Shown in pieces: positions 1-8,306 of a stretch of 64,000 nucleotides of DNA. The DNA comes from CAYREX01 sp964423505 (GTDB lineage: Bacteria; Fermentibacterota; Fermentibacteria; Fermentibacterales; JCC-6), in contig CAYREX010000003.1 of NCBI GenBank assembly GCA_964423505.1, forward strand, positions 241,447 through 305,446, in the 5' to 3' direction. Below the pieces are notes generated by a model. It ran no database searches, had not been told where the DNA came from, and saw only the letters and a program-made list of their open reading frames with translations. Position 1 is the first letter of the stretch; the number at the start of each line of letters is the position of its first letter. Made by a program: the position numbers and the translations under genes.

Positions 1-1211
1 TGGTCCACCAGCACCATGCCCCGCTCCGTGGCCGTCACCAGGTATGACCTGCCGAGCTGTACTATCGGGAAGCTCTCGAGGGTACCGGCCCCATCGTCTC
101 CCCCGCCTGCGGGGGCCTGCAGCTCCATGGCCGCCCCGAAGAGGTCCGGAGAGGGCGACAGCCTCTCCCGGGGCTCGCGCAGCGCTCCGGGGCCGCCCCC
201 TGCCCCCGTGGACGCCTCACCGGTCGGGCGCATGCCGAAAGCCCTCTCACCGGGCAGCGCCGCGAGGGCGGCCTCGACCGCCTCCCGCACCCGGCCGGGC
301 CTCCTGAACCTGACCTCCCTCTTGGAGGGATGGACGTTCACGTCCACCTCACCGGGCGGCAGGGTGACGGAGCAGAGGGCCAGCGGGTGTCCCGCCGGGC
401 CGGCCAGCCTGGCCCCGAGCATCCCGCCAACCATGCCGGAGGTGACCAGCCTGCCGTTCACCAGGACGTACTGGTGTCCCCTCCTGCTGAACCTCTCGCC
501 GGGAAAGAGCACCACCGAGACCCCGGTGTCGCCCGCCCTGCCGGAGGCCTTGGCGCATCGGGCGTCCGTCTCCAGTCCGAAGCGGTCCCTCAGCCTCTCC
601 TCGGGGGTCCTTCCCCGGGGCAGCGAGAAGATCTCCCTCCCGTCGTGGACCAGCCGGAAGGAGACGTCCGTCCTGGAGAGGGCGCACCCGGTCAGCAGCC
701 TCTCCACCCAGGAGAGCTCCGTGGAGACCGACCTGAGGAAGCGCTTCCTGGCCGGCTGGTTGTAGAAGAGGGAGCCGACCGTCACCGTTGTGCCCCTCTC
801 CCGGGCCGCCGGGGAGAGATCGCTCATCTCGCCGCCGTCCACGCGGAGCCGCCAGGCCTCCCCGCCCGGGGACGTGGTCACGGTGAGATGCGAGACGGCT
901 CCGATGCTGGGGAGGGCCTCGCCTCTGAAGCCCAGCGTGGAGAGACGGTCCAGGTCGCCCCTGCCGGCTATCTTGCTGGTGGCGTGCCGCTGGACGGAGA
1001 GCAGCAGGTCGTGCCGGTCCATCCCGCAGCCGTCGTCGCGGACCGTGATCGACCGCCTGCCGCCGCTCGAGAGCTCCACCGAGACCTCTGTGGCCCCGGC
1101 GTCCAGGGCGTTCTCGACCAGCTCCTTCACCACGGATGCGGGCCGCTCGACCACCTCGCCTGCGGCGATGAGGTTGACGACGCTGTCCGGCAGCACCCTT
1201 ACAGATCCCAG
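1..1211 (-). CDS. mutL: DNA mismatch repair protein MutL (C-terminus outside window)
   Basis: MutL is the GHKL-ATPase matchmaker that links MutS mismatch recognition to strand incision. About 400 residues are visible. They include the N-terminal ATPase signature (IAAGEVVERP, then KELVENALDAGA), the DDGCGM and GFRGEALPSI motifs, and the NVHPSKREVRFR motif that ends the ATPase region. The dimerisation domain lies off the left edge. The start is unusual. No ATG, GTG or TTG lies between the preceding tRNA gene and GTG 1196, but CTG 1211 sits 5 nt after a strong AGGAGG. It gives an N-terminus (GSVRVLP) of the usual MutL length. GTG 1196 is the conservative alternative, but its only purine-rich tract abuts the codon. 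Confidence 0.93.
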   Translation of the reverse strand, partial: MGSVRVLPDSVVNLIAAGEVVERPASVVKELVENALDAGATEVSVELSSGGRRSITVRDDGCGMDRHDLLLSVQRHATSKIAGRGDLDRLSTLGFRGEALPSIGAVSHLTVTTSPGGEAWRLRVDGGEMSDLSPAARERGTTVTVGSLFYNQPARKRFLRSVSTELSWVERLLTGCALSRTDVSFRLVHDGREIFSLPRGRTPEERLRDRFGLETDARCAKASGRAGDTGVSVVLFPGERFSRRGHQYVLVNGRLVTSGMVGGMLGARLAGPAGHPLALCSVTLPPGEVDVNVHPSKREVRFRRPGRVREAVEAALAALPGERAFGMRPTGEASTGAGGGPGALREPRERLSPSPDLFGAAMELQAPAGGGDDGAGTLESFPIVQLGRSYLVTATERGMVLVD

Positions 1212-1226
1212 GGCTTCCTCCTCCTG

Positions 1227-1315
1227 TGGTGCCGGGAGAGGGAATCGAACCCTCACGCCCCTTCCGGGGCAACGGATTTTAAGTCCGTTGTGTCTGCCAG
1301 TTCCACCATCCCGGC
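1227..1315 (-). tRNA. tRNA-Leu (anticodon TAA)
   Basis: An 89-nt type II tRNA with a 7-bp acceptor stem (GCCGGGA pairing with TCCCGGC), an anticodon stem ACGGA/TCCGT around loop CTTAAAA (anticodon TAA), a long variable arm (CCCC/GGGG) and a T-arm carrying GGTTCGATTCC. The CCA end is encoded. It lies between the cupin gene and mutL on the same strand. The mutL Shine-Dalgarno begins directly after the CCA, so the tRNA is probably cut out of a longer transcript. Confidence 0.96.
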
Positions 1316-1385
1316 AGCGGGAAAGATTGTTTACGCAGAATATAGGGCAGGCGCTCCCGGCACGCCATGCGAACAGCTCCGGGAG

Positions 1386-1733
1386 CTACTTCCCGCCGAC
1401 CCTCCGGGAGCTCCAGCAGAGGGCCACTGCAGTGGCCTCGCCCCTGTTCCGGATGACGTGCGGGACCCCGGGGGCCAACTCCAGGACCGCGGGAGAGGCC
1501 GCGGTGAGGGTGAGGCTCTCCCCCGTCCCGGTGTCCGTGACGCTGAGCTCGCCGGCCAGGACGAGGAGCTCCTCGTTCCTCTCCGGGTGGACGTGGTCCC
1601 CCCGGGCCGCGCCGGGCTCCACCGAGAGGGCGTGGCAGTGAGTTACCTCGCCGGTGCTCGCCAGGTGCTCGAAAGGGTTCACCACGTAGCCCCTGTCGTC
1701 CCTGTGGTCATCCATCGGTCTCAGCCTGAGCAT
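1386..1733 (-). CDS. small single-domain cupin protein
   Basis: A 115-residue one-domain cupin. It has the first cupin motif as GDHVHPERNEELLVLAGE (two His and a Glu for a metal) and the second as PGVPHVIRN. The start ATG 1733 lies inside the 3' end of uvrC (26-nt overlap) and follows a GGAGAGG tract. ATG 1715 is an alternative. Small cupins bind sugars or other small ligands, or act as sugar-nucleotide epimerases or isomerases. The sequence does not reveal the substrate, and the repair-gene context does not help. Confidence 0.8.
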   Translation of the reverse strand: MLRLRPMDDHRDDRGYVVNPFEHLASTGEVTHCHALSVEPGAARGDHVHPERNEELLVLAGELSVTDTGTGESLTLTAASPAVLELAPGVPHVIRNRGEATAVALCWSSRRVGGK

Positions 1734-3549
1734 CGCCTCTCCCCTCGGTCTCTGCGGCCCGGTCCAGGTGCCGCCTCACCGCCATTGCCCTGCCGCGTCC
1801 GACACCCGGGACCTCCATTATCTCCTCGAGGGAGGCTGCGGCAATCCTGGCCGCGCTGCCGAAGTGGGAGAGGAGCCTCGTCCTGGTGGCGGCGCCGATG
1901 CCCGGCACCTCGTCGAGGACGGAGGCCAGCTCCCCCCGGGAGCGCAGGCTCCTGTGGTAGCTTATCACGAACCGGTGGGCCTCGTCCCTCATGCTGCGGA
2001 GAAGGACCATGGGAGGCGAGTCCGGCCTGAGGTCCACCTCCCTCTCCCCCCTGCCGTCCAGGAGCCGCTCCTCCCTCTTGGCCAGGGCGGCGAACCTGGT
2101 CCCCGGCGGGAAGTCGCCCGCGGCTCCCATGGCCGCCCTGAGCTGGGTCACCCCGCCGTCCACCAGGAAGAGGTCCGGCCGCTCCCCCTCATCGGCCAGG
2201 CGGGCGCCGTAGCGCCGCACCGCCTCGGCTATCATCGCCGGATCGTCGCGGCCGAGGACGGCCGGCATGGAGAAGCGCCTGTAGCCTGACTTGTCCGGGA
2301 CTCCCTCCCTGAAGCTGACCAGGGCCGCGACCGCCCAGGAGCCCTGCATCGTCGAGGCGTCCAGGCAGACCATCCAGCCGGGGGGGGCGGGCAGGTCGAG
2401 GACGTCGGCTACCGCCTCCAGGGCCGCCATGGTTCGCTCCCTGCCGCCGGCCGGCCTCTTCCACTCGAGCCTGGCCAGGAAATGTCTCAGGTCCCTCCGG
2501 GCCAGCTCCACCGTCTCTCGGAGCGCCCCCCTCCTGGGGACCCTGATGCCGACCGGCCCGCCCCGTCTCTCCGAGAGCCAGCCGGAAAGCGCCCCGGCGC
2601 CCTCGGGCTCCTCGGGCGTGAGGACCTCCGACGGGATCTCCTGGGTCTCCGAGTAGTAGGAGCGGAGCAGTACGGCCAGCCTCTCCCCCTCCGGGGCGAG
2701 CCTCCAGCTACCCTCGAACGGAAGCCTGACCACTCCTGTGAACCTGCCGTCCCGGATGCTCATCACCACGCCCCAGTTGTCCAGGACCGCCGCCGCGTCC
2801 CTGCTCCGCCTGTCACCGGCCCCGTCCGGCGCCGGCCAGCCGAAGCCGGCCAGCCGCGCCAGCAGGTCCCGGAGCCTGGCCGCCTCCTCGTAGTCCAGGT
2901 CGTCTGCCGCCCTCTCCATCATCTTCTCTATGCGCTTCCTGGCTCCGGCCCAGTCTCCACGGAGCATGTCGATTATGCCCTTCACCCGCCCGGCGTAGCC
3001 TCTCTCGTCGATGCCGCCCACGCAGGGTGCGGGACACCTCCCGAGCTGACCCATCAGGCAGGGGCGGTCCGCGGGCGGCGGAGAGCTGCCTCCGCACCTG
3101 CGGAGCGGATGCATCTCCAGGAGGATGTCCGAGAGCTTCCGCAGGTTTCGGGCGTCCGGGTAGGGGCCGAACCGGGGCCTTTCCCTGACGTCCGCCTGCC
3201 TGGTGATGAGCAGCCTGGGGAAGCGCTCGTCGGTGGTCACCTCTATCCACGGGTACCGCCGGGAGTCCCTGAGCATCACGTTCAGCGGCGGCTTCCGCAG
3301 CCTTATCAGCTCCGACTCCAGGACCAGGGCCTCCGCCTCGTTCTTCGTGATGGTCCACTCCACCGTCACCGCCCGCTGCAGGAGGAGCCTGTGCCTGGCG
3401 TCGCCCGGGTTGGAGAGGTGCCCCTGCAGCCTGCTCCTTATGTCCACCGCCTTGCCGATGTAGAGCACCTCGCCACCTGCGTCCAGGAAGCTGTAGACAC
3501 CGGGCAGCGAGGGGGCGCCCGCCACAGCGTCCCGCAGGCTACCTGCCAC
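1708..3549 (-). CDS. uvrC: UvrABC excinuclease subunit C
   Basis: UvrC makes both incisions of nucleotide excision repair. The 613-residue protein has its GIY-YIG nuclease at about 14-95 (GVYSF then LYIGKA), a Cys cluster (C152, C164, C172, C176), a UVR UvrB-binding helix pair at about 206-233, the RNase H-like second nuclease (CLDAST, then FLVDGG), and a C-terminal double helix-hairpin-helix (VPGIGAATR and VPGVGRGRA). The GTG start at 3549 overlaps the end of murJ by 11 nt and lacks an obvious Shine-Dalgarno, so expression probably depends on translational coupling. Length and domain order are normal for the family. Confidence 0.97.
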   Translation of the reverse strand: MAGSLRDAVAGAPSLPGVYSFLDAGGEVLYIGKAVDIRSRLQGHLSNPGDARHRLLLQRAVTVEWTITKNEAEALVLESELIRLRKPPLNVMLRDSRRYPWIEVTTDERFPRLLITRQADVRERPRFGPYPDARNLRKLSDILLEMHPLRRCGGSSPPPADRPCLMGQLGRCPAPCVGGIDERGYAGRVKGIIDMLRGDWAGARKRIEKMMERAADDLDYEEAARLRDLLARLAGFGWPAPDGAGDRRSRDAAAVLDNWGVVMSIRDGRFTGVVRLPFEGSWRLAPEGERLAVLLRSYYSETQEIPSEVLTPEEPEGAGALSGWLSERRGGPVGIRVPRRGALRETVELARRDLRHFLARLEWKRPAGGRERTMAALEAVADVLDLPAPPGWMVCLDASTMQGSWAVAALVSFREGVPDKSGYRRFSMPAVLGRDDPAMIAEAVRRYGARLADEGERPDLFLVDGGVTQLRAAMGAAGDFPPGTRFAALAKREERLLDGRGEREVDLRPDSPPMVLLRSMRDEAHRFVISYHRSLRSRGELASVLDEVPGIGAATRTRLLSHFGSAARIAAASLEEIMEVPGVGRGRAMAVRRHLDRAAETEGRGDAQAETDG

Positions 3550-5194
3550 GCCTGCGCAGGGCTATGGCGAAGATGGCCCTCGCCTCCTCCCCTCCCAGGA
3601 GGGCGAAGAGCCCCAGGAAGAGGGTCATCGTGGCGGCAGATGCCCCGGCGAGGGTGAGCAGGCCGGGCAGGAAGCCCCGGACGGCGCTCTCCAGCACCAG
3701 CGGACGGGCCAGCATCAGAAGGCCGACCACTGCGCCGGTTGCGGGCAGCATGGCCAGCCACGGCCTCGCCCCGGCCCCCGGCCGCGGACCGAGGCGCCTG
3801 GAGAGGCGCCTCCTGAGAAGCATCAGGTTCACGGCGGAGGAGATGCTCGTCGCCAGCGCGAGGCCGGCCAGCGGCCTGGAGAGGCCGGTTGCGAGGAAGA
3901 ACCTCGTCAGGACCACGTTGAGGATGATGTTCAGACCCATGCAGGCGATGGATATCCTGACCGGCGTCCTGGTGTCCTTCATGGCGTAGAAGACGGGCGC
4001 GGTCACCTTCACGGCGCCGTAGAAGAGCAGGCCGAGGGAGTAGTAGACCAGCGCGGCGCTAGTCAGGGAGACCGACTCCGCGTCGAAGCTGCCCCTCGCC
4101 AGGAGCACCGTGACCACCGGCCCTGAGAGCATGGCCAGGAGGACCGTCGCGGGGAGCATAAGGGCGGCCAGCCCCAGGGTGGCCCTGGAGAGCGTCCTAC
4201 CGGCATCGCCCAGCCTGCCGGAGGCGGTCTGCCTGCTGAGGGTCGGGAGCAGCGCCGTGGCCATGGAGATGGCGAACACCCCCTGGGGGAACTGCATTAT
4301 CCTGTTGCCGTAGGAGAGGGCCGCCACGCTGCCCGGGTCCAGCATGGAGGCTATCATCTGGTCCACCAGGATGTTCACCTCCGCCGCAAGCAGCCCGACA
4401 AGGGCCGGAAAGGCGAGCCTGCCGACCCTCCGCATCCTGGCGTCCCTCCAGTCCAGGCGGGGCCTGGGCCTGAAACCGTACCTGCGCAGCACCGGCAGCT
4501 GGACCGCGAGCTGCAGCACGCCGCCCACCGACACGCCCACCGCGTACCCCCAGACCGGGGCCTCCGGGAAGAACGTCCGGGCGAGCAGCAGCATACCGGC
4601 CAGGGCGGATATGTTGAAGAGGATGGGAGCCAGCGCCGGGGCGAGGAAGTGCCTGTGGGCGTTCAGGATGCCCATGACCACCGAGGCGGTTCCCACCATC
4701 AGTATGTAGGGGAAGAGCAGCCTGAGCAGACCGGTGGTCAGCGCCAGCTTGCCCGGAACCTCCGCGAAGCCCGGAGCGAAGACCCTCACCAGCAGCGGCG
4801 CCGCCAGGATGCCGACCCCCACCAGCAGGAGCAGCACCGTCACAGTGAAGGTGAGCACCCGGTTCCCCAGCGCCATGGCGTCCCGCCTGCTGGCCCCGAC
4901 CAGGGTCTCCGTGTAGGTGGGGACGAAGGCGGCGCTGACCGTCGACTCCCCGAAGAGCCTCCGGAGTATGTTGGGGATGATGAACGCGAGGGTGAAGGCG
5001 TCCGCCGCCATGCCGGTGCCGAGTATGGCGGCCTGCGCGACGTCCCGGAGCAGGCCGAGTATCCTGCTGACCACCGTCAGGCCACCGAGGAGGCCTGTGG
5101 CCCTGGCGACCCTGCCGGCCTCCTGGCTCAGGGTGCCGAGGTCTCCCAGTGCCCCGTCCGGCTCCCTCCCGACGCTGGCCGGGTCCTCGGTCAT
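3539..5194 (-). CDS. murJ: lipid II flippase MurJ (MviN family)
   Basis: MurJ moves lipid II across the inner membrane for peptidoglycan synthesis. The 551-residue protein is strongly hydrophobic, with about 14 predicted helices. It has the family's N-terminal pattern SRILGLLRDV followed by FIIPNILRRLFGES. The reading frame extends further upstream, but ATG 5194 forms an ATGA overlap with the preceding gene's stop, and the residues before it lack the family pattern, so it is taken as the start. The short charged N-terminal region before the first helix looks cytoplasmic. It sits between a membrane glycosyltransferase-like gene and uvrC in one minus-strand run. Confidence 0.95.
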   Translation of the reverse strand: MTEDPASVGREPDGALGDLGTLSQEAGRVARATGLLGGLTVVSRILGLLRDVAQAAILGTGMAADAFTLAFIIPNILRRLFGESTVSAAFVPTYTETLVGASRRDAMALGNRVLTFTVTVLLLLVGVGILAAPLLVRVFAPGFAEVPGKLALTTGLLRLLFPYILMVGTASVVMGILNAHRHFLAPALAPILFNISALAGMLLLARTFFPEAPVWGYAVGVSVGGVLQLAVQLPVLRRYGFRPRPRLDWRDARMRRVGRLAFPALVGLLAAEVNILVDQMIASMLDPGSVAALSYGNRIMQFPQGVFAISMATALLPTLSRQTASGRLGDAGRTLSRATLGLAALMLPATVLLAMLSGPVVTVLLARGSFDAESVSLTSAALVYYSLGLLFYGAVKVTAPVFYAMKDTRTPVRISIACMGLNIILNVVLTRFFLATGLSRPLAGLALATSISSAVNLMLLRRRLSRRLGPRPGAGARPWLAMLPATGAVVGLLMLARPLVLESAVRGFLPGLLTLAGASAATMTLFLGLFALLGGEEARAIFAIALRRRGR

Positions 5195-6747
5195 CCCTCT
5201 CCCCCCTCCACCAGCAGCGGCCCGAGCTCCGGCTTGAGGGCCGGGTCGAGCTCCACCGCTGTCATGGCCGCCTCGGAGGCGTCCCCGGGCCTCCCCGCGT
5301 TCCAGAGGCATACAGCGTAGTTCTTCCAGAGGGAAGGGGAGCCGGGCGCATGCCGCAGCGCCTCCTCGAACTCGGAGAGGCCGGTGGCGACCCTGCCGGT
5401 GAGCGCGTAGGCGGTCCCGGCGAGGTTGTGGAGGTCAGCGCCGTCGAATCCCCGCTCTCCCGCCTCTGAGAGCAGGTCGAGGGCGTCGTGGTACCTGCCT
5501 TCGGATATCATCCTCTCCGCCTCGAGGACCTCGGTGAGGCCCGGCCTTACTGCCCCCGGGTAGGGCATCAGAGAAGCGACCGTCACCAGCGCGGCGACCG
5601 CGCCGGCCGGGAGGAGCTCCCTTCGAGAGGGAGGGCGGGACGCGGCCAGGAACCAGAGCGCGGGGGAGACTGCCAGCGCGTACCTGGCGGCGGGGAAGAG
5701 CAGGAAGGCGGCTGCGGCTCCGGTGAGCACCATGGAGAGGGCAAGGGGCCTCCAGTCGGTGCCGCCCCCCCTCCCGCGGAGCGCCCTGGGCAGGCCCAGG
5801 GCGAGGGCTGGCAGCATGAGCGGCAGGAGCCATGCCAGGCCGGTGGTGCTCAGAAGCCTCGAGACCTCCAGATTGCGCCCCGGACCGGGCAGGGCGAGCC
5901 ATGCGGCGACCTTGCGCAGGCCCATGGCCAGCCAGGGGAGCGGCTCGGCGGAGATGGAGGAGAGCGCCCTGCGCATGAAGGCCGCCTCGACGGTGCCGGC
6001 CGCCTCCGGGGCCACGGAGACCAGCTGCTCGAACTCCACCCCCGGCGGGGTCGACAGGAGCTCCCAGTCGGTTCCGAGCCAGAGGTTCTCCGCGCCGTTC
6101 TCCGCGATGACCGGCCCGCTCCCGGACGCGGCGTTCACGAGGATGACCGGGGCAATGGCCAGCGCGGTGCCGGAGGCGTAGACGGTCCAGTGCCTGAGGC
6201 CCCTGCGGAGCGCCGCCGTCACCAGGAAGTGGACCACCGGGAGCAGCAGCAGCTCGCCGCGGAAGAGGGCGGCGCAGCCTGCCGCGAAGCCGGCGGCGAG
6301 CACCCTGCCCCTCAGCCGCAGCAGAAGCGCTGCCGAGACCAGCGCCGCCGCGGGCACCGCGGGCAGGAGGAAGAGCCCGAACAAGGCTCCGACCGGGGAG
6401 AGAGCCGCCATGGCCGCGCAGGCCAGGGCCCACCGTCGCGAGGCAGCCTCCCGCATGCGGCCGGCGAAGGCCAGGGCCACCGCGGCTGCCGGGACCATGG
6501 AGAGCAGCGAGATGACCGCCCTGCCCGGTATCGGCGTCCCTGTCCAGCCGGCGACAGCCGCAAGCAAGTACATGCCCGGGGGGCGTTCGAACCCGGCTCC
6601 CGATACGGGGCCGGCGGCGTAGGTGATCTCGTCGACGTAGAGATGCGAGAGGGGCAGCACGCCGTCCACCGAGAGGAACGTCCATGCCCGCAGGCCGAGG
6701 GCCGAGAGGAGCAGGAGGGTCGGGAGCCCCCTCGGGAAGCGTCTCAC
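5191..6747 (-). CDS. polytopic membrane protein, GT-C glycosyltransferase-like, with C-terminal TPRs
   Basis: About 518 residues. The first ~380 hold many hydrophobic helices with a first periplasmic loop (VDEITYAAGP, then RPPGMYLLA) that resembles ArnT/PMT-type GT-C glycosyltransferases: an acidic residue soon after helix 1, then a proline-rich 'PPG' before helix 2. The last ~130 residues are TPR-like (GRYHDALDLLSEAGERG, LHNLAGTAYALTGR, NYAVCLWNAGR). The GTG start at 6747 overlaps the previous stop (GTGA). Transfer of a lipid-linked sugar to a periplasmic acceptor, with TPRs for protein contacts, is inferred from fold resemblance only. Confidence 0.7.
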   Translation of the reverse strand: MRRFPRGLPTLLLLSALGLRAWTFLSVDGVLPLSHLYVDEITYAAGPVSGAGFERPPGMYLLAAVAGWTGTPIPGRAVISLLSMVPAAAVALAFAGRMREAASRRWALACAAMAALSPVGALFGLFLLPAVPAAALVSAALLLRLRGRVLAAGFAAGCAALFRGELLLLPVVHFLVTAALRRGLRHWTVYASGTALAIAPVILVNAASGSGPVIAENGAENLWLGTDWELLSTPPGVEFEQLVSVAPEAAGTVEAAFMRRALSSISAEPLPWLAMGLRKVAAWLALPGPGRNLEVSRLLSTTGLAWLLPLMLPALALGLPRALRGRGGGTDWRPLALSMVLTGAAAAFLLFPAARYALAVSPALWFLAASRPPSRRELLPAGAVAALVTVASLMPYPGAVRPGLTEVLEAERMISEGRYHDALDLLSEAGERGFDGADLHNLAGTAYALTGRVATGLSEFEEALRHAPGSPSLWKNYAVCLWNAGRPGDASEAAMTAVELDPALKPELGPLLVEGGEG

Positions 6748-8306
6748 TCGAGCGGCCCCGGCATCAGCAGGACGGTTGCCGGGGGTGCTCCTGCAGGCTC
6801 GACCAGGGTGACGCCTCCCGCCTCGGTCGCGGTCAGGGATGTATCGCTGGCGGCCACCGGCCCGGCCACCGTCCACGTGAGCCTCCTCTCCCCCTCCCCC
6901 TCGCCCACCGGCCACGAGAGCAGGGGCAGCGCCACGCACGACGGCATGGGCACGGTCAGCCTGCCGGACGCCTGCAGGGTGGCCGGCTCGGCGAGGTCGT
7001 AGAGGTCGGAGGTTGCCACGCTGTCCGGAGGCGCCGTCCTGCCGCTCCTCCAGGTCCACTCGGAGAGCGCCACCGCCGCCGGGAGCCCCGACAGGCCCGC
7101 CATCCTCCTTCGGAGCTCCATGTCGTACTCCCCCCTGCAGTCGAGGGTGAGCCGGAAGCGGCCCGTCTCCGGGTCGTAGCTCCAGCTCTCCTCGACCATG
7201 TTCTCCACCGGCCGGTTGGGCTCGAGGGTGAGGAGGCCGTCCTCCGAGAGGGCCCACAGGGTGTCCGGCCTGTGGACGTAGAAGGCCGGGGTCAGGTAGG
7301 CGGAGGGTTCCAGGAGCCACCTGCCCCCCTCCCCCGCCCTGACCAGGAACCGGGTCCAGCCCTCCGGCACCGGCAGCATCGGTCGGAGGGCGGTGGCCGG
7401 GAGCACCTCCGCCTCGATGCCCAGCTCCGAGCAGATCGCCGCGAAGAGCGCCGCCAGCTCCAGCGGCGTTCCCCTCCTCCCGTCGAGCAGCTGCTGAGGC
7501 GTACGGAGTGACAGCGGAGGGTGGCCGGGCCTCGAGGCCTCGGGGAGCATGCTGTTGCAGAGGATGGTCCTGAGCCTGCCCAGCTGCGTCCAGCGGCCGG
7601 CCCCGGCGGCGGAGGCCTGCAGGGCGGCCTCGCGGAGGTCGGGCGGGAACGGGGAGGCCTGCCACTCCGGCTCCCGGAGGCCCGAGAGCAGCACCTCCCG
7701 GAGCTCGCCCCAGCCCGCGACAGCGGAGAGCCAGAGCGGTCCGTCCGGCCGCTCCGCGTAGAGGAGGAGGCCGTCCCTCCGGTCTTCCAGCACCTCGAAC
7801 CTGTCGCCTTCCCACCGGAGGTCCCGTGCCCCCGGGAGCTCCGCCAGGACGGCGCAGGTGTCGGGGATGACGCCGGCCACCGACGGGTCGTGGAGGAGGC
7901 CGGCGAAGCCCTCGCCCTGCGGGGTCAGCCTCCCGGTGCGGACGGTGAGCTCGATCTCCATGCCGGGCCTGAGGGCGGGGAAGGCCACCACGAGGGAGAG
8001 CGGGAGGCCGCCTGCCCCGGAGAGGGTGTCCACGGCCCATTCGGGAACCGGGGAGAGGGTGCCGCCGGCGGGTCCGAAGCGTGCCTCCAGGAGCTCCGCG
8101 GAGCCGTAGGCCGGGTCGAATCCCCATGCGAGCCTGCCGAGCGCCAGGTCGTCCCCCTGCCTGCCGCTCACCGTGAGTGTCTCGACGAGGGTGTCCCCGG
8201 ACATGGTGACGTGGAGGGAGCAGCGGTGGACCACGGAGGGGCCCTGCTCGGCCGCCGGGGGAGCGGAGAGGAGGAGGGGGAGCAGGGCGGCGGTCGCAGG
8301 GGTCAT
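6744..8306 (-). CDS. secreted transglutaminase-fold protein, probably inactive
   Basis: 520 residues with an N-terminal signal peptide (start MTPATAALLPLLL). The middle (about 270-350) reads like a transglutaminase-like core, but the position expected to hold the nucleophilic Cys is Pro (GTPLELAALFAA), so catalysis is unlikely. The flanking parts are beta-rich like the DUF3857 proteins that accompany such domains. It overlaps the next upstream gene, a related protein with an intact Cys-His-Asp triad, by ATGA. The pair may be an active enzyme and a structural or substrate-binding partner in the periplasm or outer membrane (inference). Confidence 0.6.
   Translation of the reverse strand: MTPATAALLPLLLSAPPAAEQGPSVVHRCSLHVTMSGDTLVETLTVSGRQGDDLALGRLAWGFDPAYGSAELLEARFGPAGGTLSPVPEWAVDTLSGAGGLPLSLVVAFPALRPGMEIELTVRTGRLTPQGEGFAGLLHDPSVAGVIPDTCAVLAELPGARDLRWEGDRFEVLEDRRDGLLLYAERPDGPLWLSAVAGWGELREVLLSGLREPEWQASPFPPDLREAALQASAAGAGRWTQLGRLRTILCNSMLPEASRPGHPPLSLRTPQQLLDGRRGTPLELAALFAAICSELGIEAEVLPATALRPMLPVPEGWTRFLVRAGEGGRWLLEPSAYLTPAFYVHRPDTLWALSEDGLLTLEPNRPVENMVEESWSYDPETGRFRLTLDCRGEYDMELRRRMAGLSGLPAAVALSEWTWRSGRTAPPDSVATSDLYDLAEPATLQASGRLTVPMPSCVALPLLSWPVGEGEGERRLTWTVAGPVAASDTSLTATEAGGVTLVEPAGAPPATVLLMPGPLE

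Noticed and set aside
330..2030. Long open frame on the plus strand opposite mutL and uvrC
   Set aside because: High GC makes stop codons rare in all frames. The protein is Arg/Pro/Gly-rich with no family motif, crosses a tRNA gene, and the opposite strand encodes clear MutL and UvrC.
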